From Phascolarctos cinereus (taxonomy: Eukaryota > Chordata > Mammalia > Diprotodontia > Phascolarctidae): a DNA stretch of 64,000 bases. The stretch covers positions 12,711,501-12,775,500 of the forward strand of contig NW_018343987.1 of assembly GCF_002099425.1 (NCBI RefSeq). Direction: 5' to 3'. Below are positions 1 to 10,155 of the stretch, one piece after another. Made by a program: the position numbers and the translations under genes. Under the pieces are notes generated by a model. That model was given only the letters and a program-made list of their open reading frames with translations, made no database searches and had not been told where the DNA came from. How positions within the stretch are numbered: position 1 is the stretch's first letter; each line of letters opens with the position of its first letter.

Positions 1-27
1 ATCCACTGTGCCACCTAGCTGCCCCTG
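1..27 (-). mobile_element. edge of a tRNA-headed SINE
   Basis: CCACTGTGCCACCTAGCTGCC is the reverse complement of the SINE head seen intact at 29080, 36689 and elsewhere. The rest lies outside the window. Confidence 0.7.
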
Positions 28-300
28 TAAATGGGGAATATTTAACAAAATAAATAAAAATACAATAGAACGCATATAATATTAATATGTGGTTTTATAA
101 GCCAGTATCTGGCTTACAGGGATCTTATGTATAGTTTAGTGGTCCCATTTCTATTTGAGGTTGACACCACTGATCTAGAATACACCCACTTCTGTCTTCT
201 TAATTTAAACTGCATCATTATACGCATCATTAAATCTAGGAGAATGATATCTATGGCATGCTCCTCATTTAATAGTCTAGCAAAACTGGCAAAAAATAAA
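28..300. other. AT-rich sequence, no feature recognised
   Basis: No repeat family or coding potential recognised; a 60-codon open frame here has no distinctive features. Confidence 0.4.
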
Positions 301-304
301 TCAA

Positions 305-1430
305 CCTAAAATCATTTACTAAGCAACTATGTAGCAAGCACTAAAGATATAAAGACAAAAGCAAAATAGTTCTTGCCCTCAAGGAGCCTACACTCTAATG
401 GGAGGAGACCATACACACATAGAAGTATAAAACATGTATAAAGAAGATAAAAGGTAACATTAGAAGAAAAAATAGTAGCAGCATGAGGGTTAGAAAGGCT
501 TCCTAAAGAAGGCAATGTTTGAACTGAGTCTTCAAGGAATCCAGAGATTCCAAGAGAACTGACATGTGCTGGATAAGCCACTTCACAGACATGGAGACAA
601 GAGCCGGAGTTTCTTGGATGAAGGAAGTAGGCCGGTATAGTGTAGAATGTGTGGATGAGATGAATTTGTAAAAAGACAGGAAACAAAAGGAAGAGCTGCA
701 AATGCCACAAAAAAAAAAACCCAATGGTTATTTAATCCTAGAAGTAATGAAGAACCATTGGAATGTATAAAGTATGGAAGTGACATGGTCAGTCTTGTAC
801 TTCAGGTAAATCATTTTAGTGAATATATAAAGGATGGATTGGAGAGGGGAAGCACTTGAGGCAGAAAGGCTGATTAGAAGGCTATTGTAATAATTCAGGC
901 TAGAAGTGATAAAGACACAAAATAAGGTGGCATCTATAAAAGTAGAGAGAAGGGCGCTTACATGAGTAATGGTATGAAGACAGAACTTGCACAATTTGGC
1001 AATGGACTGATTTGCATATATGGGGAGAGTGAGAATGAACAGTTGAAGATGACATCAAGGATGCAGACCCGGATGACTAGAAGAATGGAGGTGACCTTAA
1101 AGTCTAGATGATAGATAAAGTTTTTGGGGAAAATAGTGGTTTCTTCTTTGGACATGCTGGGCTTGAGATGCTTATGGGTTTTTTCATTTGAAATGTCCCA
1201 GAGGCAGTTTGTGATATGGGACAAGAACTCAGAAAAGATGCTAGGGCAAGGCTTTTAAAACAGACAATATTTTGCATTAGAGATGATGACTGAACCCAGG
1301 GAGAATGATGAGGTCACCAAATAAAATGACAGACAGAGAAAAGAGAAGATGGCCCAGGACAGTCTTGAGAAATATCCACATGTCACAGAAGTGACGTGGG
1401 TGGAGATCTAGCAAAGGAAAGAAAGAAGAA
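305..1430 (-). mobile_element. L2 LINE, antisense, long degraded copy
   Basis: Begins with the reverse complement of the L2 3' end (CACTAAAGATATAAAGACAAAAGC...CTCAAGGAGCCTACACTC) and continues into reversed ORF2 sequence such as TGACATGGTCAGTCTTGTAC and GGATTGGAGAGGGGAAGCAC. The same order recurs in the L2 copy at 33270-34860, where an RT motif is visible. Translation is broken throughout; this is fossil sequence. Confidence 0.75.
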
Positions 1431-1439
1431 GCAATCATT

Positions 1440-2060
1440 GAGTCAACTAGCATTTATTAGGCACCTACTATGTGCCATTCAGAGGCAACTAGATGGTTTA
1501 GTAGAGAGAGTGCTGGGCCTGGAGTCAGGAAGGCTTATCTTCCTGAGTTCAAATCTGGTCCCAGACACTTACTAGCTGGGTGACCCTGGGCAAGTCTGCC
1601 TTAACCCACTGGAGAAGGAAATGGCAAACCACTCCAGGATCTTTGCCAACAAAGCCCCACGGACAATATGGTCCACAAGGTCATGAAGAGTAGGACACGA
1701 CTAAAGAATAACAATGTGCCATGTCTTGTGCTGAGCACTGGGGATACAAAATTTTTTTTAAAGGCACCTGCCAGTTTGATAGAGGAGATAACCAATAAAT
1801 ACACATATATAAACAAGACACATACAGGATAAATTGGAGATCATCTCAAAGGGAAGGCATTGAGATTGAGGAGGGCTGGGAAAGGATTTTTTCTGAAGGT
1901 GAGACTTCAGGAACTTGAAGGAAACCAGGAAAGCCAAAAATCAGAGATGAAGAGTAAGAGTTACAAGCTTGGGGACAGCCAGTAAAAACACTCAGAGTTG
2001 GGAAAAAACAACAAGGAAGCTAGTGACACTGGAACAAAGTACATGAGGGAGTAAGGGGAT
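1440..2060 (-). mobile_element. L2 LINE 3' end, antisense, split by a SINE
   Basis: AGCATTTATTAGGCACCTACTATGTGCC is the reversed L2 3' end. It resumes after the SINE as GTGCTGAGCACTGGGGATACA and runs on to about 2060 through the usual antisense L2 sequence (TGAAGGAAACCAGGAAAGCC). Confidence 0.75.
1479..1713 (+). mobile_element. tRNA-derived SINE (MAR1/WALLSI-like) in L2
   Basis: Head GGCAACTAGATGGTTTAGTAGAG, body AGTCAGGAAGGCTTATCTTCC, tail GGTCATGAAGAGTAGGACACGACTAAAGAATAACA. A 9-bp target-site duplication ATGTGCCAT flanks it (1470-1478 and 1714-1722) and the host L2 reads through, so the insertion is cleanly dated after the L2. Confidence 0.85.
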
Positions 2061-2440
2061 TTTTTATTTCCTTGTTTTAATTTGCTTCCTTAGAGTAATT
2101 GACACAAGTCTGAATATGCTTAGCATTGACTTTAGAGGGCTATTCAAACTCTGAAATGACACTGTACTTTTTCCCTAAGGCTCCCAGTTATTTCATTATG
2201 TAAGATAGTATTTAGAGGTAGAAGGTTCTTCCTTCTGTGCTACCTGTAAATATAGCTGTCTCCTCATCCTAAAAACAAACAAACAAAATCTCACTAGGTC
2301 CTGCTAACTCCACTAGCTATTGCCCTATATCTGTCTTTCTTGTCTTAGCTGAACTTCTTCCTCTCTTCTAAACCCTCTGCAATCTGCCTTCTGAACTTAC
2401 CCAGTTCTAATAAAAAATAATGTAGTCCAAATCCCTTGTT
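2061..2440. other. no gene or repeat recognised
   Basis: AT-rich unique-looking sequence. Nothing supports a coding exon. Confidence 0.35.
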
Positions 2441-2960
2441 TTCTAGATGAGAAAATTGAAACCCAGAAAAACTCCTGGTGACCTGATAAATTCACACAAG
2501 TAGAAAGTAGTAGGTCCAGGGTTTGAACCTAAGTTTGCTAACTCCAAATTGATTGTCCTTGATTCTGTTGTTGTTATTGTTAAATGGCTGAATGACTGAA
2601 CAACAACGATTTATTTACCAAATTGTTTCTGATAGGCTTATACCTGTCAGGCAGAGTACAGTGTTTCATTGTGAGTTTTTTTTCTTTGACACCTGTTAAA
2701 TAATTTAACAAGTGTCATATTACCCATTTGTGACTCATAATGACCTCTACTTTTTCTTCTACACTTTTTGCTGGCTGGCCTTTTGTGTACAAGGGAAGAG
2801 AATTCCATTCAATTCAACAAGCCCTTAATACAGTAGTAGCTACCAAGTTCAAGTAGCATCATATAGTGAGTTGAGAGCTGGTCTCAGTCAAAAATACATG
2901 GGTTCAAGTATCAACTCTATCGCATTTCTGACTGTGTGATACTGAGCAAGTCACTTAATA
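2440..2960. repeat. MIR-type fragments
   Basis: 2440-2560 carries the antisense-style MIR core (GATGAGAAAATTGAAACCCAG... GGTTTGAACCTAAG). 2850-2960 is a sense copy (TGGTCTCAGTC...GGGTTCAAGTATCAACTC...GTGTGATACTGAGCAAGTCACTT). Confidence 0.6.
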
Positions 2961-2984
2961 TACTTTACATTGGCAGATTCAGGG

Positions 2985-3178
2985 GATCCTTACATAAGTC
3001 AACTCAATAATCCTCAAAAAGTATTCGAGGCACCCTGCTAAGTCTACAAAGATAAAAATGAAACCATTCTTGCTCTTAAAGAGCTTACAGAAAAGTAAAT
3101 ACAAGATAATTGAAGGAGTCAGAGAGAAACAGAGAGACAGACAGACAAAGGGAGGGAGGGAAGGGGAGAGAGGGAGAC

Positions 3179-3217
<39 letters not shown>

Positions 3218-3540
3218 CAGAGAGAGAGAGAGACAGAGAGACAGAGAGACAGAGAGACAGAGAGAGAAGCATAACAATTAATGAAAGCCTTTCTACAGGA
3301 GGTGGGACATGACCTGATCTTTGAAGTAAGATGACTAAGAGATGAGGTAAAGAAGGAATGAACTCTAGGCAAAGAGGACAACCAAAGGCGAGCAGGAAGT
3401 AATGAGTGTGGAATATCAAGCACTCCAGTTTGACTAAATAGACAGCACATGAAGGAAAATAACACAAAATAAATCGAGAAAAGTGGGCTATAGCCAGTGC
3501 TTTAAATACCAAAACAATATGAAACTACTGAAAATCTTCT
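2985..3540 (-). mobile_element. L2 LINE, antisense, interrupted by a microsatellite
   Basis: Reversed L2 3' end (GGCACCCTGCTAAGTCTACAAAG...CTTAAAGAGCTTACA) and then, after the purine tract, GGTGGGACATGACCTGATCTTTGAAG and CCAGTGCTTTAAATACC as in other L2 copies here. Confidence 0.65.
3120..3270 (+). repeat. (GAGA)n/(GACAGA)n microsatellite
   Basis: Nearly pure GA/CA purine run, interrupted GAGACAGA units. It generates long spurious low-complexity open frames on both strands. Confidence 0.9.
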
Positions 3541-3789
3541 CAGGGACTGGGGACTGAGTTCCTATTTCCAAAGATGAGCCATCTTTGAATTTGGTGGGCT
3601 GTTTCTGGATTTTCCACCTTCTGAAAAGACAAAATACACACTGGCGGTGAACTGTGCAGGTGGATTTTTCATTGAAGGAGAGAGGAGGGGACACACGTCA
3701 AAGGAATAAACAAGACTGAGAACTGTGATGTTGGCATTTATAACGAATGAAATAATAAGTTGATTTACCCTAGTTTTCCCAGTGAAAGA

Positions 3790-4195
3790 AATTGAATTAG
3801 GATTCACAAAATCTGAGCTCTAATCCTAGCTCTACCACTAAATAGTAATGTGCTCTTTTCACTAGTCATTGAATTTCTCTTGACTCAATTTCTCCATCTT
3901 TCCTTACAAATCTAAATACTACGGTTCAGAATGCTTTGTAGTTTTCTACTGATAATCTTTAAACTATTTTCCATTTTTAAGTAGTGTCATGGCATAGTGA
4001 AAGATCAATGGCTCTGAAGTCAGAGGACCTGGGTTCAAATCCCATTACTTGTGTGATTTTTGGGAAATTGTGTGATCTCCCTGAATTTTGGTTTCCTCAT
4101 CGATAAAATGAGGCGATAGAACCAGATGAACTTCAACCTCCTTTCAAATTTTATGATTCTATGATTTTATGATTCTAATCTCCTCAGTTCCCTTA
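3790..4195 (+). repeat. two MIR copies
   Basis: 3795-3895 (GAGCTCTAATCCTAGCTCTACCAC) and 3980-4195 (AGTGTCATGGCATAGTGAAAG...GGCTCTGAAGTCAGAGGACCTGGGTTC...TTATGATTCTATGATT), both sense. Confidence 0.7.
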
Positions 4196-4699
4196 TAGGA
4201 GGATTTCACACTATTACCCAGATACCTCCCCACCCAGCTGAGCAAACTGTCTGAACAAGTGTTTCCTATTTCCACCTGAAATTCTTCTCATTGTCAAAAG
4301 AACAGAACTGGCATACAAGGTTTTGATACCAAGTTACTATATTTCAGATCTTATTAGTGGTTCCAGAAATCCTATCGCCACAACAAGCCAGTCTATTACT
4401 CTGTATTTTTATGAAACAAATTAGTTTTGGATTTGGGAATGTTCAACTTGTAGGCCAGTTTTGTGATCTCTTGGGACTGGCCTTAGGATGTAAATTGAGT
4501 TTGGGACATATAAAGAAGATGTCCTCCAGCCACAGGGTTAGGGTTTCAGGGCTTGGAATAAGCTTCAGAAAAAAATGCCCAAGGTAGAAAAGAAAAAATG
4601 CTGGAGCCACTTGCTAGCCACAGAAATACTGCTTCCACCACCCTGGGTCAAATTCTTATCATAAACATCAGTGCATCTATCTACTGCTCTATTTTATTA

Positions 4700-4985
4700 T
4701 CTCAAGTGCAATATCATACTAGCTCTGTGATGGAGGACAAGTCACTGAAGCTCTCAGTCTCAGTTTCGTCATCTGTAAAATGGGAATAATAACACTTATT
4801 TCACAGGTTTGTTGTCAGGATCAAATGAGTTAATTCATTTACAGCACTTTGTAAACTTTAAAGCCCTACACATATGCTAGTGGTAGTAATAGTAGTAGTA
4901 GTGTTAGTAATAGTAGTAGGAGTAGTGATGGTAGTAGTAGTAGTGGTGGTGGTGGTGGTGGTGGTAGTAGTAGTAGTAATATATC
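4700..4985 (+). repeat. MIR 3' part followed by (GTA)n/(GTG)n microsatellite
   Basis: MIR sense sequence CTCAGTTTCGTCATCTGTAAAATGGG...GCACTTTGTAAACTTTAAAG, then GTA/GTG repeats from about 4876 to 4978. The repeats sit in the intron of NXPE exon copy A and explain the poly-valine/poly-threonine open frames in this stretch. Confidence 0.85.
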
Positions 4986-5064
4986 CCATTGACCCTTCCT
5001 TCTGTAATTCAGTTTTGTTTTGGTCTAGGCATAAGATAATGCTTAAAAAGAAAATAATTCCTAC

Positions 5065-5160
5065 CTTTGAGAAATGTCTTGAAGCCATAAAGAACACCCA
5101 GATAACTAACAGGAAGATTAGCATCAGTAGTATTTTCCAGGCAATCATATTTGAAGACAT
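5065..5160 (-). CDS. NXPE-type signal-anchor exon, copy A
   Basis: Reading leftwards from 5160, 32 open codons: MSSNMIAWKILLMLIF then LLVIWVFFMASRHFSK. This matches the + strand NXPE exon 1 in length, in the KILL...FMAS..F.K pattern and in donor position (GTAGGA at 5064-5059, phase 0). A good acceptor (TTCATTTCTTATAG) ends 10 nt before the ATG. The first intron bases also resemble those of the + gene (GTAGGAATTATTTTCTTTTT against GTAAGAATTATTTTCTCTTT). No NXPE domain exon exists between here and position 1, so if functional its gene continues past the left edge with a first intron of at least 5 kb. Confidence 0.75.
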
Positions 5161-5350
5161 AGTGAGAATCCTATAAGAAATGAACATGAAAGAGGAAAAC
5201 ACATCCAGGAGCTCAGTCAAAAAGACATTTCTTCATATTCTTCTGCTCTCATTTTAATAGCTCTCAATTTCCAGAACTCTGTTCTTCACATCTACCGCAA
5301 CTCCTTCCCTGATGTTACTTGTCTGGCCCTGGAAATTTGTCATCCGCTCT

Positions 5351-6300
5351 TTCTGTGAAGGAGAGAAATCCACACTGAGGAGCTGTGTCCATTTAGAACT
5401 GCTTAGAAAATCAATTTCTGAACTCACTGTTGAATTCTCTCAGTCACTAATTTACAGAAGATATGTTGATTGTCAGACTATTAAACATCTGATGGGCTGG
5501 GAAAAAGTGTTTGGTTTTTTTTTAAAGCAGAATTTTAAGTGTCAAACAATGTTATTGCTTATTTCCTTTACTGAACCTGTTTGGCAGACTACTTTTTTTT
5601 CAGTCTTCCTAGTTCCCTGTCCAGCCTTTTCTCCCCCTACCCCTTCATTATCAACATTATTACTTTAGGATTGGATTCCACCCTAAGATTTTACTGTAGT
5701 GTTGTTGTATTTCCCCATTTAAACAGAGTTCTAGAAAATTTTCTTTTTTGGCTTATCCATAATCCAGCCTGTCCCTCACTTCTGGCTACCCCATCCTGTC
5801 TCTCTAACCTCCAAGTAGGAACAGGGAGTCACTGTACCTATGGACAAAAGAGCCCCCTAACTCTTCCTCCTTTACCTGTTGGCCCCTTGTTACAATTACA
5901 ATAGTCAGTGATGAGGGGTTCAATGGTTGAGGTGCCTAGGGACTGTTCAGCATTTCTATCTGATAGATTATTATTCTTCTGCAGCCACATAAGACAAAGG
6001 CAATAATTAACATTTCTTACCTGAAATGTTCAAGCTGGGCCCCATAGCCATCTGTTTTCTTAAGAGGCTTCTGATATTGTCAGAAGGCTATTGAAAAGGC
6101 CACAGCTGGTCAAGTTTTGTTACAGCACAGCCATCATTCAATCCCTCCAGATCCTGGGTAGAGTCCATGTCATAGACATAAACAAACATTTATTTAATGC
6201 TCTATTTTACTATCTCAAGAAAAATATTAGTACGCAGGGTTGGAAGGAATGGAAAGAACAGTGAAGCACGAAAAAGAGAAAGAAACCAATAGATTCATGT
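5351..6300. other. no gene recognised between NXPE block and LTR
   Basis: Lies upstream (on the - strand) of NXPE exon copy A, so it may hold its 5' untranslated exon(s) or promoter, but I see no CpG island or clear exon. No repeat recognised with confidence. Confidence 0.3.
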
Positions 6301-6920
6301 ATTGACAAAGTTGTCAGCCACAGAATATAATAGAGTTGTATTATGATATAACACTTATGAAAATAAGGCCTGATGGTCTTGAGACCACCATGATAGCTTC
6401 CCCTTAAGGGAGGCCATAGCTTATAAAATCTATACATGAAAACCATTTTTAGGAGATTAGGCTTGATGGTTTTGAGGCCATTATGGTAGTCTCGCCTTAA
6501 GGGAGACTATAATTTTATAGAACTTACTCATGGAAAAATATTAACAATAATAATTTCAAAGGTTATTACAGCTGTGTCTTCCAAATGGCATTTTGTCTAA
6601 CACCAGCTTCAGGGTGGTCACCCAAAATCAGAATCTAAGAACTCCAATCTCACAAGAGCACTTTCGTAGCATAGCCTCCCCTCCAGCAGAAGCACATCTT
6701 CCTGCTGGAGCACTGCCTTCCTCCTGAATGCACCATGTCCCTGTGCTCCCCAACACAGTGTTGCCTTTATGTGAGCTACACTTTATGTTAGTGTGTATGC
6801 CTGAATGATATGTTGAGTCACCTTTTCTTCTCTCTCCTTCTCCCTCTTCCTCATTGCTTGCAATAAAGCTTTGCATTGAACTGACTCCCATTGTTTTTAC
6901 ATGTTGTTCTCAGCACCTGA
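6300..6920 (+). mobile_element. solo LTR-like remnant with duplicated U3 segment
   Basis: Ends are approximate. It carries a TATAAA-like box (TTATAAAATC near 6421), a poly(A) signal GCAATAAAGCTTTGC near 6860 and a T-rich U5-like tail to TTCTCAGCA. A segment of about 90 bp (6362-6447) is repeated in tandem at 6452-6537, each copy with CCTTAAGGGAG. No gag, pol or env sequence adjoins it. Retroviral fossil, family not assigned. Confidence 0.5.
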
Positions 6921-7745
6921 ACTCATTAAGGGGTTGTTTTCCCAGACATATCTGGTTGGCCCTTGGGCCTTTCCTTAGATATAAACTGGTTACCTGAACA
7001 AGGACTTAACCCATCCATGGACAGGAGTATCAATATGGGAGGAGTATGAGATAAGCCCAGTTGTAGAAAGCAGGGGTCAAGAGGGAAACCCTACATCCTC
7101 CGAGGAGAGAATCTCTTATGTCAGAGGAATGCCACAAAACAATAATATAATTAATGTAACAGAAGTTATGTATTACATAATATTTAGGTAATCTATCCAT
7201 CTTCATTCTCTTTATATTCTGAGCCTCTGGTACTTTGTAAAGAATTAAAACTCAAAAACAATTATTGGCTCAAAAGACCCAAAAGATCAACCCTGGAGGT
7301 TGTCAAGTAGGCTCGTCAACTAGCTTTTTGGCCAGCCTAGGCTGCTGATCTGCTACACAATTTGGTCTTCATCTTGATACCCAAACTCCCACCTCCCTAA
7401 TCCACAGCAACACAAAACACTGTGTTCATCGTTCTTCTTCTGCCACATGATTATAATAAGTTTGGAGGTCCACATGGATCAATTCCTTAATGTCTAAACA
7501 AAGGTTCTGATGTAAGGGCTTTAAGGTGGGAAAAGGAAGATATTCATCCTAGTGATCAAACCACACAGAAATGAATGTTGCCTCAGTCCTGGCTTGCACC
7601 ATTCGTCGCTACAGCCTTATAGCCACTCACTGTAGTTTTGCACTATTGGAATAATCCTATGGGGTACCTCCTCCAAGCTGCTCCTCCACCTTGCTCTCTG
7701 GTTGAATTCCCATGGAGAAGACTCCCCTCAGGTTAAAGGTACTGT
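6921..7745. other. no gene recognised
   Basis: Unique-looking sequence with no exon-like open frame. 7040-7140 could be further LTR-related sequence but I cannot show it. Confidence 0.3.
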
Positions 7746-7749
7746 ATTG

Positions 7750-8012
7750 GTTTGTTGTTGTTTAGTCATTCAGTCTTGTCTGACTCTGTAACCCCCACGG
7801 ACCCATCCACAGGGTATTCTTGGCAAAGATACCGGAGTGGTTTTCCATTTCCTTCTCCAGCTCATTTTACAGATGAGGCACTAAGGCAAACAGAGTAAAG
7901 TGACTTTCCCAGGGTCACAAAGCTAGTAAGTGTCTGAGGCCGGATTTGAATTTAGGAAGATGAATCTTCTGACTCCAGGCCTGGCACTCTATCCACTGTG
8001 CTATTGAGCACT
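7750..8012 (-). mobile_element. tRNA-derived SINE, full length, antisense
   Basis: Reversed tail GTTGTTTAGTCATTCAGTCTTGTCTGACTC and reversed head CTCTATCCACTGTGCTATTGAGC bracket the reversed body (CCATTTCCTTCTCCAGCTCATTTTACAGATGAGG). Same family as 1479-1713 and 54370-54612. Confidence 0.85.
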
Positions 8013-8825
8013 ACCTTATCTACCTATCCTACACCAGGCTAATTTACCAAACATTCCTTATTGGCCAGACAACCTTTTAATTGTTTTTTGAAGTGCACGG
8101 AAGCCAGAAGAAGTTAAATTACTTGTTAACAAAAGAACTGAAAATAACCTTATGATTCCTCACTAATCAAATGAAATTGATTTGCATATTGTGATGTGGG
8201 AAGTACCTTAGAGATTATCTAGTCTAAACTCCTCATTTTACAAAAGAAGATACTGAAGACCTAAGAAGTTGAGCAGCTGGCCTAGGATTAATGCCATAGC
8301 AGAGAATATAATTACTAGGGTTTTTTCAACTATAATTTGATAAACCTTGCCAAGGAAGCCCAGCATCTCCAATAGCTTCCTTTCCAACTCTGCAACATTC
8401 CTTCCTTCTCAAATCTTCATCATACTCCCTCCTAAAATATTGGACTTACTTGGTATTGTAGAGAGAGTACATTTTACCTCACATATATCAAAACTGCTTC
8501 CTCTTGTCATAGCCTATAATTTTTAGGTGTTATCCTGTTAAATCCTAGTGACTTCCTAAAATATTGTTCTCAGAATTATCATTACTCAATCTTTCTTCTT
8601 TTTCTCTAGTCAAAGAGAAAGAGAAATTTTTCCTACTCACTAAAGCCACTGATTCCATTGCAAGCATTCTTAATCTTAGGTCCCTGAAAATGTTTTGTAA
8701 AGTATTTTGATAAGTGCATTTTAATGTATTTGATTCTCACACTAATTCTAATGCATTTTATTTTATGTTTTAAAAACATTATTTGAAGAAGGGGTCAATA
8801 GTCTTCACTACACTGCCAAAGAGCA
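8013..8825. other. MIR-like core and AT-rich sequence, no gene
   Basis: 8195-8290 resembles the common mammalian repeat with TTAGAGATTATCTAGTCTAAACTCCTCATTTTAC. The rest is unassigned. Confidence 0.35.
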
Positions 8826-8948
<123 letters not shown>

Positions 8949-9900
8949 AGATTAAGAACACCTGCTCTACTAGCACCTTTAAATGCATCCCTTTTGCTTC
9001 CTTTGAGATATTATTCTAACAATCACCTTCTCATATCCATATACCTTCAATTTTTCTTGTTTCACTGGCTTGTCTCCATCTGCCCACAAATATACTTAAG
9101 TTTCACCTATCTTCAAAAATCCTTCCTTTGATCCTTTTATCAGACTGTCTTTCCAACTATCTTTCACTCCCTAATTACTAAGAAAAGTTATCTAACCCTG
9201 TAACCCTTTGTAATATTAATTCAGCCCCCACAACTCTATGGAAACCTCTCTAAATAGTCTCCATTAACTTCCTCATTGTCAAATCAAATAACCCTTGTCC
9301 AACTTTTATTTTACTAGAGAGCTGAAAGTCCCCTCCTCCTCAACACCATCTTCTTCTTTCTGAGAATTGACACAGTATAATCCATAACCCATTTAGAGGG
9401 GATAATTTGTTCATTTAGATTCTGGGCATGTCTTCTATGACAATGGGAGACAACATTAGCAAGCATATTTATTCTTATCTTATACCTCACTTGATATTGA
9501 TAATGAAAAAAATCATTGAACAAGTTATTTTTATGGTTACATCAGTAAAAGGAATCTCATATAACATGACATGTGCATGTTGAAGGAGAGCCACTAAGAC
9601 TGAATTTTGTCTTAATAAGTCAAATGCTTTTTATAATAAAAAATAAAAACACAGTGGGATCATGTATTCTCTCAATTTTCTGTCAATTCTGTGACTGTGA
9701 AAGCCTGACGATTGCTTTATTTCATATTTTCATGAAGGATACATTTAAAACATAAGTAGTCATTCTCATAAACATTTTACAAAGGTGAGAATATAAGTAT
9801 GTTAGTCACTAATTATTGATGTCCTTAATCATCTTTTTTATAATTATAATACATTTATATCATTTGTATATGTATAAATTTGTAGATGTATAAATCATTT
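8949..9900. other. no gene recognised; possible very old LINE remnant
   Basis: 9040-9300 (TCACTCCCTAATTACTAAG... TTAACTTCCTCATTGTC) looks like an old dispersed repeat I cannot name. Open frames of 60-69 codons lack any family signature. Confidence 0.3.
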
Positions 9901-9904
9901 ACAC

Positions 9905-10155
9905 ATTTAACATTTTTTAAAAACATTTTTATTTAAAATTTTGAGTTCCAAATTCTATCCTTCCCTTTCTCCTTCCCTTTTCCCCTCCCTGAGAGATGGT
10001 AAGCAAAAGTTATGCATGTGCAGTTATGCAAAGCATTTTCATGTTAGTCATTTTTATAAGACTGGAATGAAAGAAAAAAATAGAAGAAAGTGAAAAATAG
10101 CATGCTTCAGTCTGTATTCAATCAATATCAGTTCTTTCTCTGGAGGTGGATAGTA
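9905..10155 (-). mobile_element. LINE-1 3' tail, antisense (outer L1, left part)
   Basis: Reversed L1 3' UTR (AAAACATTTTTATTTAAAATTTTGAGTTCCAAATTC...GTTATGCAAAGCATTTTCATG) ending in GTCTGTATTCAATCAATATC...GGAGGTGGATAGTATGCTTC. The last ~75 nt reappear at 12880-12950, where the outer L1 resumes. Confidence 0.8.

Larger units (their letters stand above)
4200..5350 (-). repeat. duplicated NXPE first-exon block, copy A
   Basis: Intronic and upstream sequence around exon copy A aligns by eye with 18200-19190. Examples: TTTGGGACATATAAAGAAGATG (near 4500) against TTTGGACATATCAAGAAGATC (near 18520), TTTCAGGGCTTGGAATAAGCTTCA against TTCCAGGGCTCTGGATTAACTTCA, and TTCACATCTACCGCAACTCC (near 5287) against TTCACAGCTACTACAAATCT. 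The homology extends outside the coding exon, so the unit duplicated was genomic, not a retrocopy. MIR and trinucleotide insertions separate the blocks. Confidence 0.65.

Noticed and set aside
3058-3512. Long Ser/Leu- and Arg/Glu-rich frames on both strands
   Set aside because: Low-complexity translation of a GAGA/CTCT microsatellite inside an L2.
4858-5220. 120-codon - strand frame as a whole gene
   Set aside because: Only the first half (5160-5065 region) is an NXPE exon; past the donor it runs into intron and the GTA/GTG microsatellite, giving poly-threonine.
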